Below, one piece after another: positions 1-9,122 of a DNA stretch of 64,000 bases. A program made the translations under genes and the position numbers. How positions within the stretch are numbered: position 1 is the first letter of the stretch; each line of letters opens with the position of its first letter. Source of the stretch: Taibaiella sp041660405 (GTDB lineage: Bacteria > Bacteroidota > Bacteroidia > Chitinophagales > Chitinophagaceae); the NCBI GenBank assembly GCA_041660405.1, contig JBAZWL010000004.1, positions 124,001 to 188,000 on the forward strand. The letters are read 5' to 3'. The notes beneath the pieces were generated by a model that had not been told where the DNA came from, searched no databases, and was given only the letters and a program-made list of their open reading frames with translations.

Positions 1-243
1 AATACTACCGTAAGGACAGTAAACAATTTTAGCATGATGATGAGGCGGAGTTTGAAAATGCATGCCTCGGATCACATCTTTTTTGGAGTTGGAAAAATAA
101 CTTTCCCTAAGCAAAAAATTGATGCCCGCATTTTGATAAAAGTTATGCTGGAAAGCCTTTGTAAAGTTTCCTCTATTATCTTCAAAAGATGGAAGTGTAA
201 TAATAAAAGCCCCTGTAAGCGGCAACGGTTTGAAATGAAACAT
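1..243 (-). CDS. rfbC: dTDP-4-dehydrorhamnose 3,5-epimerase family protein, N-terminal part, cut by the window edge
   Basis: Reading the minus strand from the ATG at 243 gives 81 codons open to the window edge. The protein has the RmlC/RfbC cupin layout: an N-terminal 'LPSFEDNRGNF' segment and the hallmark 'RGMHFQTPP' near residue 60, whose His corresponds to the catalytic His of the family. RmlC epimerises dTDP-4-keto-6-deoxyglucose at C3 and C5 on the way to dTDP-rhamnose, a cell-surface sugar donor. An upstream in-frame ATG at 282 is rejected because a TAnnTTTG promoter element (271-278) lies between it and the chosen start. The rest of the gene is outside the window, so relatives such as ketoisomerases of the FdtA type cannot be excluded. 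Confidence 0.8.
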   Translation of the reverse strand, partial: MFHFKPLPLTGAFIITLPSFEDNRGNFTKAFQHNFYQNAGINFLLRESYFSNSKKDVIRGMHFQTPPHHHAKIVYCPYGSI

Positions 244-270
244 TGTTGTAACGTATAACAAATGGAGCTT

Positions 271-278
271 CAAAGTTA
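271..278 (-). promoter_or_regulatory. TAnnTTTG promoter element for rfbC
   Basis: Minus strand reads TAACTTTG, an exact match to the Bacteroidota -7 element, 27 nt before the chosen rfbC start. Confidence 0.55.
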
Positions 279-455
279 CCATTTAAGTTAACATTTTTTT
301 GTGGCCGTAGATTTATTCCCGGCTAAACTTTTGTTACGGCACAAGGTCTTAATTGGGAATCTTGATTTAATGATTGCAAATGCGGTCATTTATTAAATAC
401 TAATCCTGGCGCAGGGATGATTGTTACTAACTTTTAACGGACTAAAATTTTTTTT

Positions 456-806
456 ATGAAAAAGCACATTTTCTGGATTGCTATTATCGCGTTTTTCGGA
501 TTGTTTATGAGTTATGATGCAAGTGCCCAGGGACGTGGCTATGGTCATAATAAACATCATTATAAAGAGCAAAAGAGAGCTTATAAACATGGCTATTATC
601 AAGGTGTAAGGCATGCGAACAGATATGACAGAAGGCATCATGATTATTATGCTTATAACAGGCCATATCGCCACTACAGCAGACCTTATCGCTATCACCG
701 TCGTCATCAGGCATATTATGCCCCAGCTCCAAGACCATATGTAAGAGGTGGTGTTTCTATCCATATTCCATTACCGCCGCACCCGCCATTGCCTCCACAT
801 CCTTAA
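456..806 (+). CDS. small secreted His/Tyr/Arg-rich protein
   Basis: 116 residues. A clear signal peptide (about residues 1-24, 'MKKHIFWIAI...', cleavage after SASAQ-like 'ASAQ') is followed by a low-complexity, strongly basic body crowded with His, Tyr and Arg (many 'YRHY' and 'RRHH' clusters), ending in a Pro/His tail 'PLPPHPPLPPHP'. No enzymatic fold is recognisable. The composition suggests a disordered extracytoplasmic protein that could bind metal or a polyanion, but that is inference. The next gene (1051-1359) is a diverged paralogue with the same signal peptide, basic body and tail, so the two arose by duplication. A terminator at 939-972 lies downstream after two palindromes. Confidence 0.7.
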   Translation: MKKHIFWIAIIAFFGLFMSYDASAQGRGYGHNKHHYKEQKRAYKHGYYQGVRHANRYDRRHHDYYAYNRPYRHYSRPYRYHRRHQAYYAPAPRPYVRGGVSIHIPLPPHPPLPPHP

Positions 807-827
807 TGGATAATAACGTATTAGTAT

Positions 828-849
828 GAGACGCGCAATTGTGCGTCTC
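828..849. repeat. GAGACG-type palindromic repeat, first copy
   Basis: 22-bp near-perfect palindrome of the form GAGACGC..CAATTG..GCGTCTC, with one mismatched pair. It has no U tract and is a member of a family also present at 868-895 and 25771-25830. Confidence 0.6.
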
Positions 850-867
850 CTGCACAAGCAATACATT

Positions 868-895
868 GTAGAGACGTTGCATGCAACGTCTCTAC
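868..895. repeat. GTAGAGACG-type palindromic repeat, second copy
   Basis: Perfect 28-bp palindrome: the half-site GTAGAGACGTTGCA is followed directly by its reverse complement. It lies 18 bp after the first copy, downstream of the His-rich gene. Confidence 0.75.
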
Positions 896-938
896 GTGTT
901 TATAAACAAAAGATTTTGGCATTGTATCTTAACTATTT

Positions 939-972
939 AAATGTTCTGATTGATTAATCAGAACATTTTTAT
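939..972 (+). terminator. rho-independent terminator after the first His-rich gene
   Basis: 13-bp perfect stem (AAATGTTCTGATT with its complement), 4-nt loop GATT, then a T run. Confidence 0.7.
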
Positions 973-1050
973 TACAAACTTGTATTATCTTCATCAGGAT
1001 ATGTTTTTTAAGGGCCGCATTGATTTTTCACAATTAACCCCATATAAAAT

Positions 1051-1359
1051 ATGAGAAAGTATTTTATTATTGCCGGAATGGTCTTATTCCTGTTCCTGCT
1101 CACCTTTACGGGTTCTTATGCCCAGGAACGGCCTCATCGTCCGCCACACCCACATCATGTTTATAAAAAACAAGGTAAGGTTCATCGCAAATATTACAAA
1201 CGAGGCCGCCATCCTCATTACAAAAGGGGATATTCGAGACCATATCGTCATGCAGCACCGAGGCCTCCGGTTCCGAGAAAGCATCCACCATTACCTCCGC
1301 ATCCGCCGCTGCCGCCGCACCCACCATTACCACCTCATCCGCCGCTTCCTGGCAGATAG
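1051..1359 (+). CDS. small secreted His/Pro-rich protein with HPPLPP repeats
   Basis: 102 residues. Signal peptide (residues about 1-24, 'MRKYFIIAGMVLF...', ending 'SYAQ'), then a basic His/Tyr/Arg/Lys-rich body, then four tandem HPPLPP-type hexapeptides at the C-terminus (about residues 78-100). It is a paralogue of the protein at 456-806, which has only two such repeats, so the tail has expanded or contracted by 18-bp units. Function unknown. The Pro/His tail is probably extended and surface-exposed, and His spacing could allow metal binding; both are inference. Followed by its own terminator at 1377-1410. Confidence 0.7.
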   Translation: MRKYFIIAGMVLFLFLLTFTGSYAQERPHRPPHPHHVYKKQGKVHRKYYKRGRHPHYKRGYSRPYRHAAPRPPVPRKHPPLPPHPPLPPHPPLPPHPPLPGR

Positions 1360-1376
1360 ATATTTTTTTTAGAGGG

Positions 1377-1410
1377 CGTTCCGGGCAGATTTTCCGGAAC
1401 GTTTTCTTTA
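1377..1410 (+). terminator. terminator after the HPPLPP-repeat gene
   Basis: 8-bp stem CGTTCCGG / CCGGAACG with a 9-nt loop, followed by TTTTCTTT. Confidence 0.6.
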
Positions 1411-1456
1411 TACGCTTATTATCTTTTCACATTTTCCTAGTTTATAAATTTCAGCT

Positions 1457-1464
1457 TAACTTTG
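1457..1464 (+). promoter_or_regulatory. TAnnTTTG promoter element for purF
   Basis: TAACTTTG ends only 7 nt before the purF ATG at 1472, so the transcript should have almost no leader. Confidence 0.65.
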
Positions 1465-1471
1465 CGTCCTC

Positions 1472-3319
1472 ATGTCAGACGCTTTAAAACACGAATGCGG
1501 GTTAGCCTACATTCGCCTGCTAAAACCAATTTCTTACTACCACCGCAAATATGGTACTTCCTTTTACGCATTAAACAAGCTTTATCTCCTGATGGAGAAG
1601 CAACACAACCGGGGCCAGGATGGTGCCGGTATTGCTACGCTTAAGCTTAATGTGGAACCTGGGTATCAGTTTATGCACCGTTTGCGTATCGCTGGTCCCG
1701 GAGCTATTAAGGAAATATTTGCATCCGTTCAGGATGAAGTAACGGAACTGGAACGTATGTATCCCAATCTCAGGGAATATCCCGGGTTAATGAAAGGATA
1801 CCTTCGTTTTATGGGTGAAGCCATGCTGGGGCATCTCCGCTATGGTACTCAAGGTAAAAACAGTGTGAAATTCTGCCATCCTTTTGTGAAATCGGATATT
1901 AATCCGGCGCGAAATCTTACCATGGCCGGTAACTTCAACCTGGTAAATACCGATGAGTTATTTGGCATGCTAAAGGAAAATCCCGATGAAACCATGCGGG
2001 CAAGTGACCTTGGCGCTATGATCGATACGGTGCATCATTTCCTTTGCGAAGAAGAAGCTAAATCTCCTGAAAATCCGGATATAGAAGAAGTACTTCGTAA
2101 AGCTACAGGCCGCTTTGATGGCGGTTATGTATGTGGTGGCCTTATAGGCAACGGAGATAGTTTTGTAATGAGGGATAAACATGGTATACGCCCTGCTTAT
2201 TATTACCAGGACGATGAAATTGTAGTAGTAGCATCAGAGCGCCCTGCAATACAAACCAGTTTTAATGTTCAGCAATCTGATATTAAAGAATTACAGCCCG
2301 GTTGCGCTGTAATTGTAAAAGCAGATGGTACCGTAAGTGTACCTCAAATACTGGAACCGGCTGAGAAAGCTGCCTGCAGTTTCGAACGCATTTATTTCAG
2401 CCGTGGTAGTGATGCCGATATTTATCGTGAACGTATTAACCTGGGAAATATTCTGGCTCCAAAAGTATTGGAAGCACTGAATAATGACTTGAAAAATACC
2501 ATTGTTTCGTTTATTCCCAATACTGCAGAAATTGCCTTCTATGGCCTTATTAAAGGACTGGAAAATTATCTGAAAGAACTGCTGATTGATCGTATCGTTA
2601 AGAATAGGAATACTATGACCGATGCGGAGATCGCTGAACTGATACACCGCAGGGTGCGTATTGAAAAGATCGCGATTAAAGATGTGAAGCTGCGGACCTT
2701 TATCACAGCAGATTCCAGCCGCGATGAAATGGTACAACACGTGTATGATATTACTTACGGAACAGTAAAACCTCATCAGGATACACTTGTCGTAATAGAT
2801 GATAGTATTGTGAGAGGAACCACACTGCGCCAGAGTATTATTAAGATGCTGGATAGGTTGCAACCTAAAAAAATCATTGTTGTTTCTTCGGCTCCGCAAA
2901 TTCGCTATCCGGATTGTTACGGTATTGATATGAGTAGAATGTCCGATTTTATTGCGTTTCAGGCCGCTGTGGAATTGCTGAAGGACAGGAATATGAATCA
3001 CATCCTTACCGAAACATACATTAAATGTAACACGGCAAGAGACCATAACAAATTGCACGAAGAGAATTTTGTAAAGGAAATTTACGCGCCATTTACACCG
3101 GAGGAGATTAGTAAAAAGATTGCTGAATTATTGCGTCCGGAAGAAGTAAATGCGGAAGTAGAAATTATATACCAATCTATTGAAGGCCTGCACGAAGCAT
3201 GTCCCGATAATAAAGGTGATTGGTATTTTACTGGAAATTATCCTACTCCAGGTGGTAATAAAGTTTCCAATCGTGCCTTTATGAACTATATGGAGAATAA
3301 AGTAGGAAGAGGGTACTAA
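1472..3319 (+). CDS. purF: amidophosphoribosyltransferase
   Basis: 615 residues. It catalyses the first committed step of de novo purine synthesis: glutamine plus PRPP to 5-phosphoribosylamine. The N-terminal class II glutamine amidotransferase domain has its nucleophile at Cys9 ('HECGLA'), preceded by an 8-residue propeptide expected to be cleaved. The C-terminal phosphoribosyltransferase domain carries the PRPP loop 'VVIDDSIVRGTT' with the acidic pair at Asp443-Asp444. At 615 residues it is about 100 longer than the E. coli enzyme, as is usual in Bacteroidota. A promoter element sits 7 nt before the start. purC lies 30 kb away on the other strand, so the pathway genes are scattered. Confidence 0.95.
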   Translation: MSDALKHECGLAYIRLLKPISYYHRKYGTSFYALNKLYLLMEKQHNRGQDGAGIATLKLNVEPGYQFMHRLRIAGPGAIKEIFASVQDEVTELERMYPNLREYPGLMKGYLRFMGEAMLGHLRYGTQGKNSVKFCHPFVKSDINPARNLTMAGNFNLVNTDELFGMLKENPDETMRASDLGAMIDTVHHFLCEEEAKSPENPDIEEVLRKATGRFDGGYVCGGLIGNGDSFVMRDKHGIRPAYYYQDDEIVVVASERPAIQTSFNVQQSDIKELQPGCAVIVKADGTVSVPQILEPAEKAACSFERIYFSRGSDADIYRERINLGNILAPKVLEALNNDLKNTIVSFIPNTAEIAFYGLIKGLENYLKELLIDRIVKNRNTMTDAEIAELIHRRVRIEKIAIKDVKLRTFITADSSRDEMVQHVYDITYGTVKPHQDTLVVIDDSIVRGTTLRQSIIKMLDRLQPKKIIVVSSAPQIRYPDCYGIDMSRMSDFIAFQAAVELLKDRNMNHILTETYIKCNTARDHNKLHEENFVKEIYAPFTPEEISKKIAELLRPEEVNAEVEIIYQSIEGLHEACPDNKGDWYFTGNYPTPGGNKVSNRAFMNYMENKVGRGY

Positions 3320-3368
3320 CCCTCTTTTTATAAAGAAGTAAGAGGCTGTTTCGAAAGCCTGAAATAGT

Positions 3369-3408
3369 AAAAACGTTATAGGTTTTAAAAGCCTATAACG
3401 TTTTTTTT
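3369..3408. terminator. bidirectional terminator between purF and the convergent lipoprotein gene
   Basis: 14-bp stem AAAAACGTTATAGG / CCTATAACGTTTTT with a 9-nt loop; T runs on both strands serve both convergent genes. Confidence 0.85.
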
Positions 3409-3416
3409 AGCGTACG

Positions 3417-3737
3417 TTATTTTTTTGTAGAATCTACAGGAGTTGTTGTGGCATCGGTATCATCCACACCAATATTGTCTTCAGGAAATACAGGCACAGC
3501 CCGGGAGTCACGACTTACCTTCAATATAGAATCCACTTTGGGTTTAAGCTCAATGGGCAACCGTTTATCCAAATCTTCTTTTGCCTGACGCTTCAGCTTA
3601 TCCATTTTCGATTGAACGATACTATCCGCCTTAGCCCTGACTTGCTTGGGTGTGAGCTCCTTTTCTTTTTTGCCACAGGCACTTAAAGCAAAGATTGCTA
3701 CTCCAAGGGTAATGATATGTTTTTTGAATAACTGCAT
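3417..3737 (-). CDS. small lipoprotein of unknown function
   Basis: 106 residues from the ATG at 3737. Signal peptide with lipobox 'LSAC' (cysteine about residue 21), then a charged, mostly helical body ('KQVRAKADSIVQSKMDKLKRQAKEDLDK') and an acidic Asp/Thr-rich tail. An upstream in-frame start at 3779 is rejected because the TAnnTTTG element at 3755-3762 lies between. The body resembles short periplasm-facing coiled-coil lipoproteins, but no family is recognised. It is convergent with purF and shares its terminator. Confidence 0.65.
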   Translation of the reverse strand: MQLFKKHIITLGVAIFALSACGKKEKELTPKQVRAKADSIVQSKMDKLKRQAKEDLDKRLPIELKPKVDSILKVSRDSRAVPVFPEDNIGVDDTDATTTPVDSTKK

Positions 3738-3754
3738 AAATATCTTCTGCGCCG

Positions 3755-3762
3755 CAAAGGTA
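3755..3762 (-). promoter_or_regulatory. TAnnTTTG promoter for the minus-strand lipoprotein
   Basis: Minus strand TACCTTTG, 17 nt upstream of the start at 3737. It is back to back with the plus-strand element at 3785-3792. Confidence 0.6.
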
Positions 3763-3784
3763 CAAAAAGCCACCCTCATTACCT

Positions 3785-3792
3785 TAACTTTG
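3785..3792 (+). promoter_or_regulatory. TAnnTTTG promoter for the ABC exporter
   Basis: TAACTTTG about 73 nt before the TTG start at 3866; it forms a divergent promoter region with 3755-3762. Confidence 0.5.
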
Positions 3793-3865
3793 TGTCGGTT
3801 TAGTAACTTATTAAGTATTCCGATCCTGTTGTGGATCTATCTTTTACCTGCAAATTTTTACATCA

Positions 3866-5647
3866 TTGCGTCATCTTTCAGTATTATATAAATATTTTGT
3901 CCGGTATAAATGGCGATTGCTTTCAGGCATACTTTTTGTATCGATTTCCAACATTTTTGCAGTGCTTTCTCCTAAAATAGTAAGAGATACATTGGACGAT
4001 GTATATGAAAACATAGGCAAATATCATATTCTTGGTGAAAGCCCTGCTGCGCAAGCATTACGTAGCCATGTAATGCACCTGGTTATGATAGCTGGTTTGT
4101 GGTTGTTGGCTTATGCTTTGTTGCGGGGAATATTTATGTTTCTCATGCGTCAGACTATTATTGTAATGTCCAGACATATTGAATACGATCAGAAAAACGA
4201 GGTATTTGACCATTATCAAAAGCTTAGTACTGCATTTTATAAAAGCAATGCTACCGGTGATATGATGAGCCGTATTTCGGAAGATGTATCAAGAGTAAGA
4301 ATGTACACTGGCCCCGCTATCATGTATGTGATCAACCTTGTAGTGCTTATCGGCCTATGTTTTTGGAAGATGCTTTCTGTAAGTCCATCGCTTACTTTGT
4401 ATGTAGTTGCGCCTTTACCATTGCTGGCTTTTTCTATCTTTTATGTAAATAAAATAGTAAACAGGAAGAGTGAAACCATACAAGCCGAATTGTCAGGATT
4501 AACATCACAAGCGCAGGAATCCTATTCCGGAATCAGGGTGATCAAGTCGTTTGTGCGGGAACAAAGTGCTATCAGACTCTTTTCAAAAATATCAGAAGCC
4601 TATAGGAAAAGCACCATAAACCTTTCGCTTACAGAATCGATATACTTTCCTGCCATGAACTTATTTATAGGATTAAGTATGCTGATTACCGTGCTGATAG
4701 GCGGCTGGCAGGCTATTGAAGGAAATGTAACGCCGGGCAACATTGCCGAATTTGTGATTTACATAAACCTGTTGATGTTCCCGATTTCGGCCATTGGCTG
4801 GACAGCAAATATGATTCAACGGGCAGCTGTATCTCAAAGAAGGATCAACGAATTTTTATTATCAGAGCCGGAAATTGTGAATGATAAACAAGCTATTGTA
4901 AAGTCAATTGAAGGAAAAATTGAATTCAAAAATGTATCATTTACCTACCCGCATACCGGAATACAAGCGCTTAAGAACTTTTCATTAACTATTCTTCCTG
5001 GAGAAAAAGTTGCAGTAATAGGTAAAACAGGATCGGGAAAATCAACCCTGGTGCATTTATTGCTAAGAATGTATGATGTTAGTTCCGGTGAGATTCTGAT
5101 AGATGATGTACCTATTACAAAATTGAAACTTGAAAGTCTCCGTCGCCAGATCAGTTATGTACCCCAGGATGTTTTCCTTTTTTCAGATACGGTAGCCAAT
5201 AATATTGGCTTAGGCCTGGAGGATAAAAATGAACTGGAGATCAGGAAAGCTGCAACTATGGCCTCTGTAGATGAAGATATAGAACGTTTAGCACAGGGTT
5301 ATGAAACCATTACAGGCGAGCGGGGCGTTATGCTTTCCGGTGGTCAGAAGCAGCGTATTTCATTGGCAAGGGCGTTAATTAAAGATCCTGCTGTACTTAT
5401 TTTAGATGAAAGTCTTTCTGCTGTAGATACCAGAACGGAACGTAATATCCAGGAAAATTTAAATCGATACCTACAAAATAAAACAGCTATTGTGATCACA
5501 CACCGCATATTCAAAGGCTGGGATTTCGACAAGATTATCATTCTTGAGGATGGGAAAATAGCAGAAATGGGCAATCACGAAGAATTAGTTAAAAAAGAGG
5601 GGCATTACGCCCGATTGTACCTCTATCAAACGCATAGCGAAAAATAG
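3866..5647 (+). CDS. ABC transporter, fused permease and ATPase (MsbA/MDR-like exporter)
   Basis: 593 residues from a TTG start; no ATG is available before residue 60 and the N-terminus 'LSVLYKYFVRYKWRLL' matches the usual family start. Residues about 1-330 form the six-helix type IV exporter domain. The ATPase domain has Walker A GKTGSGKST (386-394), Q-loop 'YVPQD', signature LSGGQ (490-494), Walker B 'AVLILDES' and H-loop 'VITHR' (about 542-547). The residue after the catalytic Glu is Ser rather than Ala or Pro. Such half-transporters dimerise to export lipids, peptides or drugs; the substrate cannot be read from sequence. Terminator at 5673-5703. Confidence 0.9.
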   Translation: MRHLSVLYKYFVRYKWRLLSGILFVSISNIFAVLSPKIVRDTLDDVYENIGKYHILGESPAAQALRSHVMHLVMIAGLWLLAYALLRGIFMFLMRQTIIVMSRHIEYDQKNEVFDHYQKLSTAFYKSNATGDMMSRISEDVSRVRMYTGPAIMYVINLVVLIGLCFWKMLSVSPSLTLYVVAPLPLLAFSIFYVNKIVNRKSETIQAELSGLTSQAQESYSGIRVIKSFVREQSAIRLFSKISEAYRKSTINLSLTESIYFPAMNLFIGLSMLITVLIGGWQAIEGNVTPGNIAEFVIYINLLMFPISAIGWTANMIQRAAVSQRRINEFLLSEPEIVNDKQAIVKSIEGKIEFKNVSFTYPHTGIQALKNFSLTILPGEKVAVIGKTGSGKSTLVHLLLRMYDVSSGEILIDDVPITKLKLESLRRQISYVPQDVFLFSDTVANNIGLGLEDKNELEIRKAATMASVDEDIERLAQGYETITGERGVMLSGGQKQRISLARALIKDPAVLILDESLSAVDTRTERNIQENLNRYLQNKTAIVITHRIFKGWDFDKIIILEDGKIAEMGNHEELVKKEGHYARLYLYQTHSEK

Positions 5648-5672
5648 TATAACTACATAAATGCCAATATTT

Positions 5673-5703
5673 TAGCTTTCTGTTTACAGAAAGCTATTTT
5701 TAT
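5673..5703 (+). terminator. terminator after the ABC exporter
   Basis: 10-bp stem TAGCTTTCTG / CAGAAAGCTA, loop TTTA, then TTTTTAT. Confidence 0.85.
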
Positions 5704-5857
5704 GCACTTATCCCTTAATGAATTAACATAATTTTTTAGTGTATATCATGCTAATCAAACTTATTGATAATTAATTGTTAAGCAGTGTGTTAAGCAATTT
5801 TTACACAATTTCCAACGCTTTATGTTAACAATTTATAAAATTCTGAAGGCTAAAGGC

Positions 5858-5888
5858 TTTGATTTCTCCTTTGGGACAATTATATTTG
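5858..5888 (+). promoter_or_regulatory. full -33/-7 promoter of SusCD module 1
   Basis: TTTG at 5858-5861, a 19-nt spacer, then TATATTTG at 5881-5888. This is the best two-part Bacteroidota promoter in the window, with a leader of about 15-20 nt before the ATG at 5910. The leader resembles the one in front of the second susC. Confidence 0.7.
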
Positions 5889-5909
5889 AGAAACAAAATA
5901 TATTCATGT

Positions 5910-8900
5910 ATGAAAAAACTACTACTCATGCTTGCAGTCTTTCTATGGTCAGGACTGCAAATTGCCATGGCGCAAAGCCGGCCTGTTAAAGGTCAGGTAT
6001 TGGATGAAACAGGCGAAGGCGTACCTGGAGCAAGTGTCCAGGTTAAAGGAACAACGGCAGGGACTATAACAGATGCTGATGGTAACTTTTCACTTGAAGT
6101 GCCGGACGATGATAATGTCCTGGTCATTAAAGCGATTGGCTATGGAGACCAGGAAGTGCAGGCAGGCGATGGTGATAACACACTTAATATCCGTTTGAAC
6201 ACAACTAATACTCAACTTACCGAAACAATTGTTACAGCACAAGCTGTAAGAAGAGAAAAAAGAAGTTTGGGTTACTCCACTACTCAGGTAGGAGCCGATG
6301 AACTGACGCAGGGCGGAAGTATCAGCCCATTAAACTCTTTAACCGGTAAAGTTGCCGGTGTTAACATTACGTCTACTTCAAATACTCCTGGCGCATCTTC
6401 CAGGATCGTTCTACGTGGCGGATCATCATTAACAGGTAACAACCAGGCGTTGATCGTTGTAGATGGTGTTATTATCAACAATGCCAATACCGGAACACAA
6501 GGTAATATCGGTAACCTTACCAATCAGGTGGATTATGGTAATAGAGGTAACGATATTAACCCTGATGATGTTGAATCTGTTTCTGTACTGAAAGGCCCTG
6601 CTGCAACTGCACTATATGGCTCCAAAGGTTCCAATGGTGCTATTATGATTACCACTAAAAAAGGTAAACGTAAAGATGGTGTGAGCCGTACAGAAGTAGA
6701 AGTGAACAGCAGCTTTTCTGTAAACAGCGTTCTTAAACTGCCATCTTTCCAGGATAAATATGGCCAGGGAGATACCCATGGTATATTTGATGACCGTCGT
6801 GAGAATTTCTCATGGGGTTTACCATATAATGATGAAAACAGACCATGGGGACAGATTATTGATGGCCAGCAAAGAGTAAAGCCATACTCAGCATTGCCTA
6901 ATAATGTGCGTAATTTCTTCGATGTCGGAAAAGTATTTAACAATAGTGTAGCTATAAACGGAGGTACCGAAAAAACTGCTTTCCGTTTATCCTTAAACTC
7001 CCTGAATTCTTCTTCCATTTTTCCCGGAAAGAACTATGACAAATACAGTGTGAATTTTAATGGAAATGCAGATTTGTCTAACAAATTCTACGCAAGCATT
7101 ACGATTAACTATTCTAAAATCAAAAGTGACCTGCCTGGTTTTGGCCAGGGCGATGGTTCTATTCTGGATAACTTGTATCAGACTCCAAGAGATATTCCGA
7201 TCAGGGAACTATCAGACCTGGATAACAAATTCAATTCCATGGAGTATGTTGACGCCGATGGTATTACCCGTTACGGATACTATGGCGCTTATGCTAAAAA
7301 CCCTTACTGGGTTGCTAAAAACTTTACAAACACCAACAAGGTGGACCGTGTATATGGAAATACCACCATTGGCTATAAAGCATTTGATTGGTTAAGAATT
7401 GAAGATCGTATTGCTGTAGACGCTTATAGCGATCGCAGGTACCAAACCGCTGCTAAATTAAATTCAGTAGCTACAGATCAATCCTTGAATTGGCTGGATC
7501 AAACCACTCCGGGCCGTTATTCTGAAAATCTGATCAATGTTGCCAATATTTATAATGACCTGATGATTACTGCCAGTAAAAATATCACAGATGATATTAC
7601 AGGTAGCTTGTTGCTAGGTCATAATATTCAACAGGAACGTGCTGATGTGACTTACGCCAGTACCAATGAGGATGGAGGTATTGTTGTACCCGGGTTTTAT
7701 GATCTGACCAACTCCAATGGTAAAAATCTTGCTGTGAATGGCAATACGGTCATCAGAAGACTAGGCATTTACCTGGATGCATCTTTTGGGTACAAAAATA
7801 TGTTGTTCTTAGGCTTTACAGGCCGCAATGACTGGTCCTCTACCGTTAAAAACTCTTACTTCTATCCAAGTGTAAATGGGTCTTTCGTCTTTTCAGAACT
7901 ATTCCCTGCTGCTATGAAAAATTCAGCCTGGAATTATGGTAAATTCCGTATGTCTTATGGTAGAGTAGGTAATGATGCTCCAGCTTATCAGTGGCTTCAA
8001 ACATATGGCTCTTCTGTTCTGAATGGTGATTTTGGTAGTACTATTTTCCCTCTGGGTGGTGTACCAGGATTTACATATAACAACAGGGTTTACAATCCTG
8101 ACCTTAAACCAGAATTTACCAACGAATTTGAGGTGGGTACAGAAATGTCTTTCCTTCAGGATAGGATTCGTTTAGATTTCTCTTATTATCGTAAGCGTTC
8201 CGAAAACCAGATTGTTCCGGTATCCTTGCCTTTCTCTTCTGGTTTTTCCAGCCAGATCATCAATACCGGTTTGGTAACCAATAACGGTGTTGAACTTGCT
8301 TTAAGGCTTGTACCCGTACGTACCAGCAATTTCAGATGGGAGCTGTTCGGTACATTTACCAAGAACGTAAATGAAGTGAAAGAAATTTATCCAGGAACAA
8401 GCCAGATATCAGTGGGTACTGCAATCGTAGGTACAACTGTTGTAGCCGCAGTGGGTAAACCTTATGGTACTTTCTATACTGATGGTTATCAGAAAACTGA
8501 GGATGGCCGTTATATTGTAGATTCTGCAACTGGTCTTCCATTGAAAACAACCAGCGCTCAATTTTTTGGAACGTACTTACCTAAATGGCAAGCTTCATGG
8601 GGCACTACACTATCCTACAAAGGATTCTCTTTGTATGTATTGTTTGATATGAAGAAAGGTGGACAATTCTTCTCCCGCACCCGTGATATCATGGCTTTTG
8701 TGGGTACTTCAGAAGAAACCGGAAATCGTGATGAGCAGGTTTGGCCTAATTCTGTATATGAAGGTGCTGATGGCGGATACCATACCAATACGACTCAGTA
8801 TGACCCTTACACCTGGTATACCAGTCAGGCAGCCCGCCCTGGTGAATTTCAATTGGTTGATGCTTCCTACGTTAAGCTGAGAGAAGCAAGGTTGAGTTAT

Positions 8901-9110
8901 AATTTGCCTGCAAAGTATCTGAATGGAACTCCATTTGGTAATCTGAGTCTGAGCATTTTCGGAAATAACCTTTTCCTCTGGACACCAGAAGAAAACAAAT
9001 ATTCTGATCCTGAACTTAACTCAAATGGTGCAAGTAACGTGCAAGGCTTTGAATTCGGAGCCTCTCCATCTGTAAGGAGCTACGGTATAAACCTTAAAGT
9101 CACATTCTAA
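5910..9110 (+). CDS. SusC/RagA-family TonB-linked outer-membrane receptor, module 1
   Basis: 1066 residues. Signal peptide (1-22, ending 'IAMAQ'), a carboxypeptidase-regulatory-like N-terminal domain (about 25-110, 'KGQVLDETGEGVPGASV'), a TonB plug ('GKVAGVNI...', 'IVLRGGSS', 'ALIVVDGV') and a long beta-barrel ending in an aromatic residue. SusC proteins import oligomers through the outer membrane using TonB energy, with the SusD partner as a lid. The start at 5910 is chosen because the in-frame TTG at 5859 falls inside the promoter. susD lies 12 nt downstream. Closely similar to the second receptor at 11867-15076. The substrate is unknown: no hydrolase or sensor gene is adjacent. Confidence 0.93.
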   Translation: MKKLLLMLAVFLWSGLQIAMAQSRPVKGQVLDETGEGVPGASVQVKGTTAGTITDADGNFSLEVPDDDNVLVIKAIGYGDQEVQAGDGDNTLNIRLNTTNTQLTETIVTAQAVRREKRSLGYSTTQVGADELTQGGSISPLNSLTGKVAGVNITSTSNTPGASSRIVLRGGSSLTGNNQALIVVDGVIINNANTGTQGNIGNLTNQVDYGNRGNDINPDDVESVSVLKGPAATALYGSKGSNGAIMITTKKGKRKDGVSRTEVEVNSSFSVNSVLKLPSFQDKYGQGDTHGIFDDRRENFSWGLPYNDENRPWGQIIDGQQRVKPYSALPNNVRNFFDVGKVFNNSVAINGGTEKTAFRLSLNSLNSSSIFPGKNYDKYSVNFNGNADLSNKFYASITINYSKIKSDLPGFGQGDGSILDNLYQTPRDIPIRELSDLDNKFNSMEYVDADGITRYGYYGAYAKNPYWVAKNFTNTNKVDRVYGNTTIGYKAFDWLRIEDRIAVDAYSDRRYQTAAKLNSVATDQSLNWLDQTTPGRYSENLINVANIYNDLMITASKNITDDITGSLLLGHNIQQERADVTYASTNEDGGIVVPGFYDLTNSNGKNLAVNGNTVIRRLGIYLDASFGYKNMLFLGFTGRNDWSSTVKNSYFYPSVNGSFVFSELFPAAMKNSAWNYGKFRMSYGRVGNDAPAYQWLQTYGSSVLNGDFGSTIFPLGGVPGFTYNNRVYNPDLKPEFTNEFEVGTEMSFLQDRIRLDFSYYRKRSENQIVPVSLPFSSGFSSQIINTGLVTNNGVELALRLVPVRTSNFRWELFGTFTKNVNEVKEIYPGTSQISVGTAIVGTTVVAAVGKPYGTFYTDGYQKTEDGRYIVDSATGLPLKTTSAQFFGTYLPKWQASWGTTLSYKGFSLYVLFDMKKGGQFFSRTRDIMAFVGTSEETGNRDEQVWPNSVYEGADGGYHTNTTQYDPYTWYTSQAARPGEFQLVDASYVKLREARLSYNLPAKYLNGTPFGNLSLSIFGNNLFLWTPEENKYSDPELNSNGASNVQGFEFGASPSVRSYGINLKVTF

Positions 9111-9122
9111 ATCGAACATAAC

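Noticed and set aside
34..258. Open plus-strand frame of 74 codons
   Set aside because: It is antisense to rfbC, whose cupin motif is clear on the minus strand.
393..764. Minus-strand frame of 123 codons over the first His-rich gene
   Set aside because: Antisense shadow of a low-complexity gene; the plus-strand product has a signal peptide and a paralogue.
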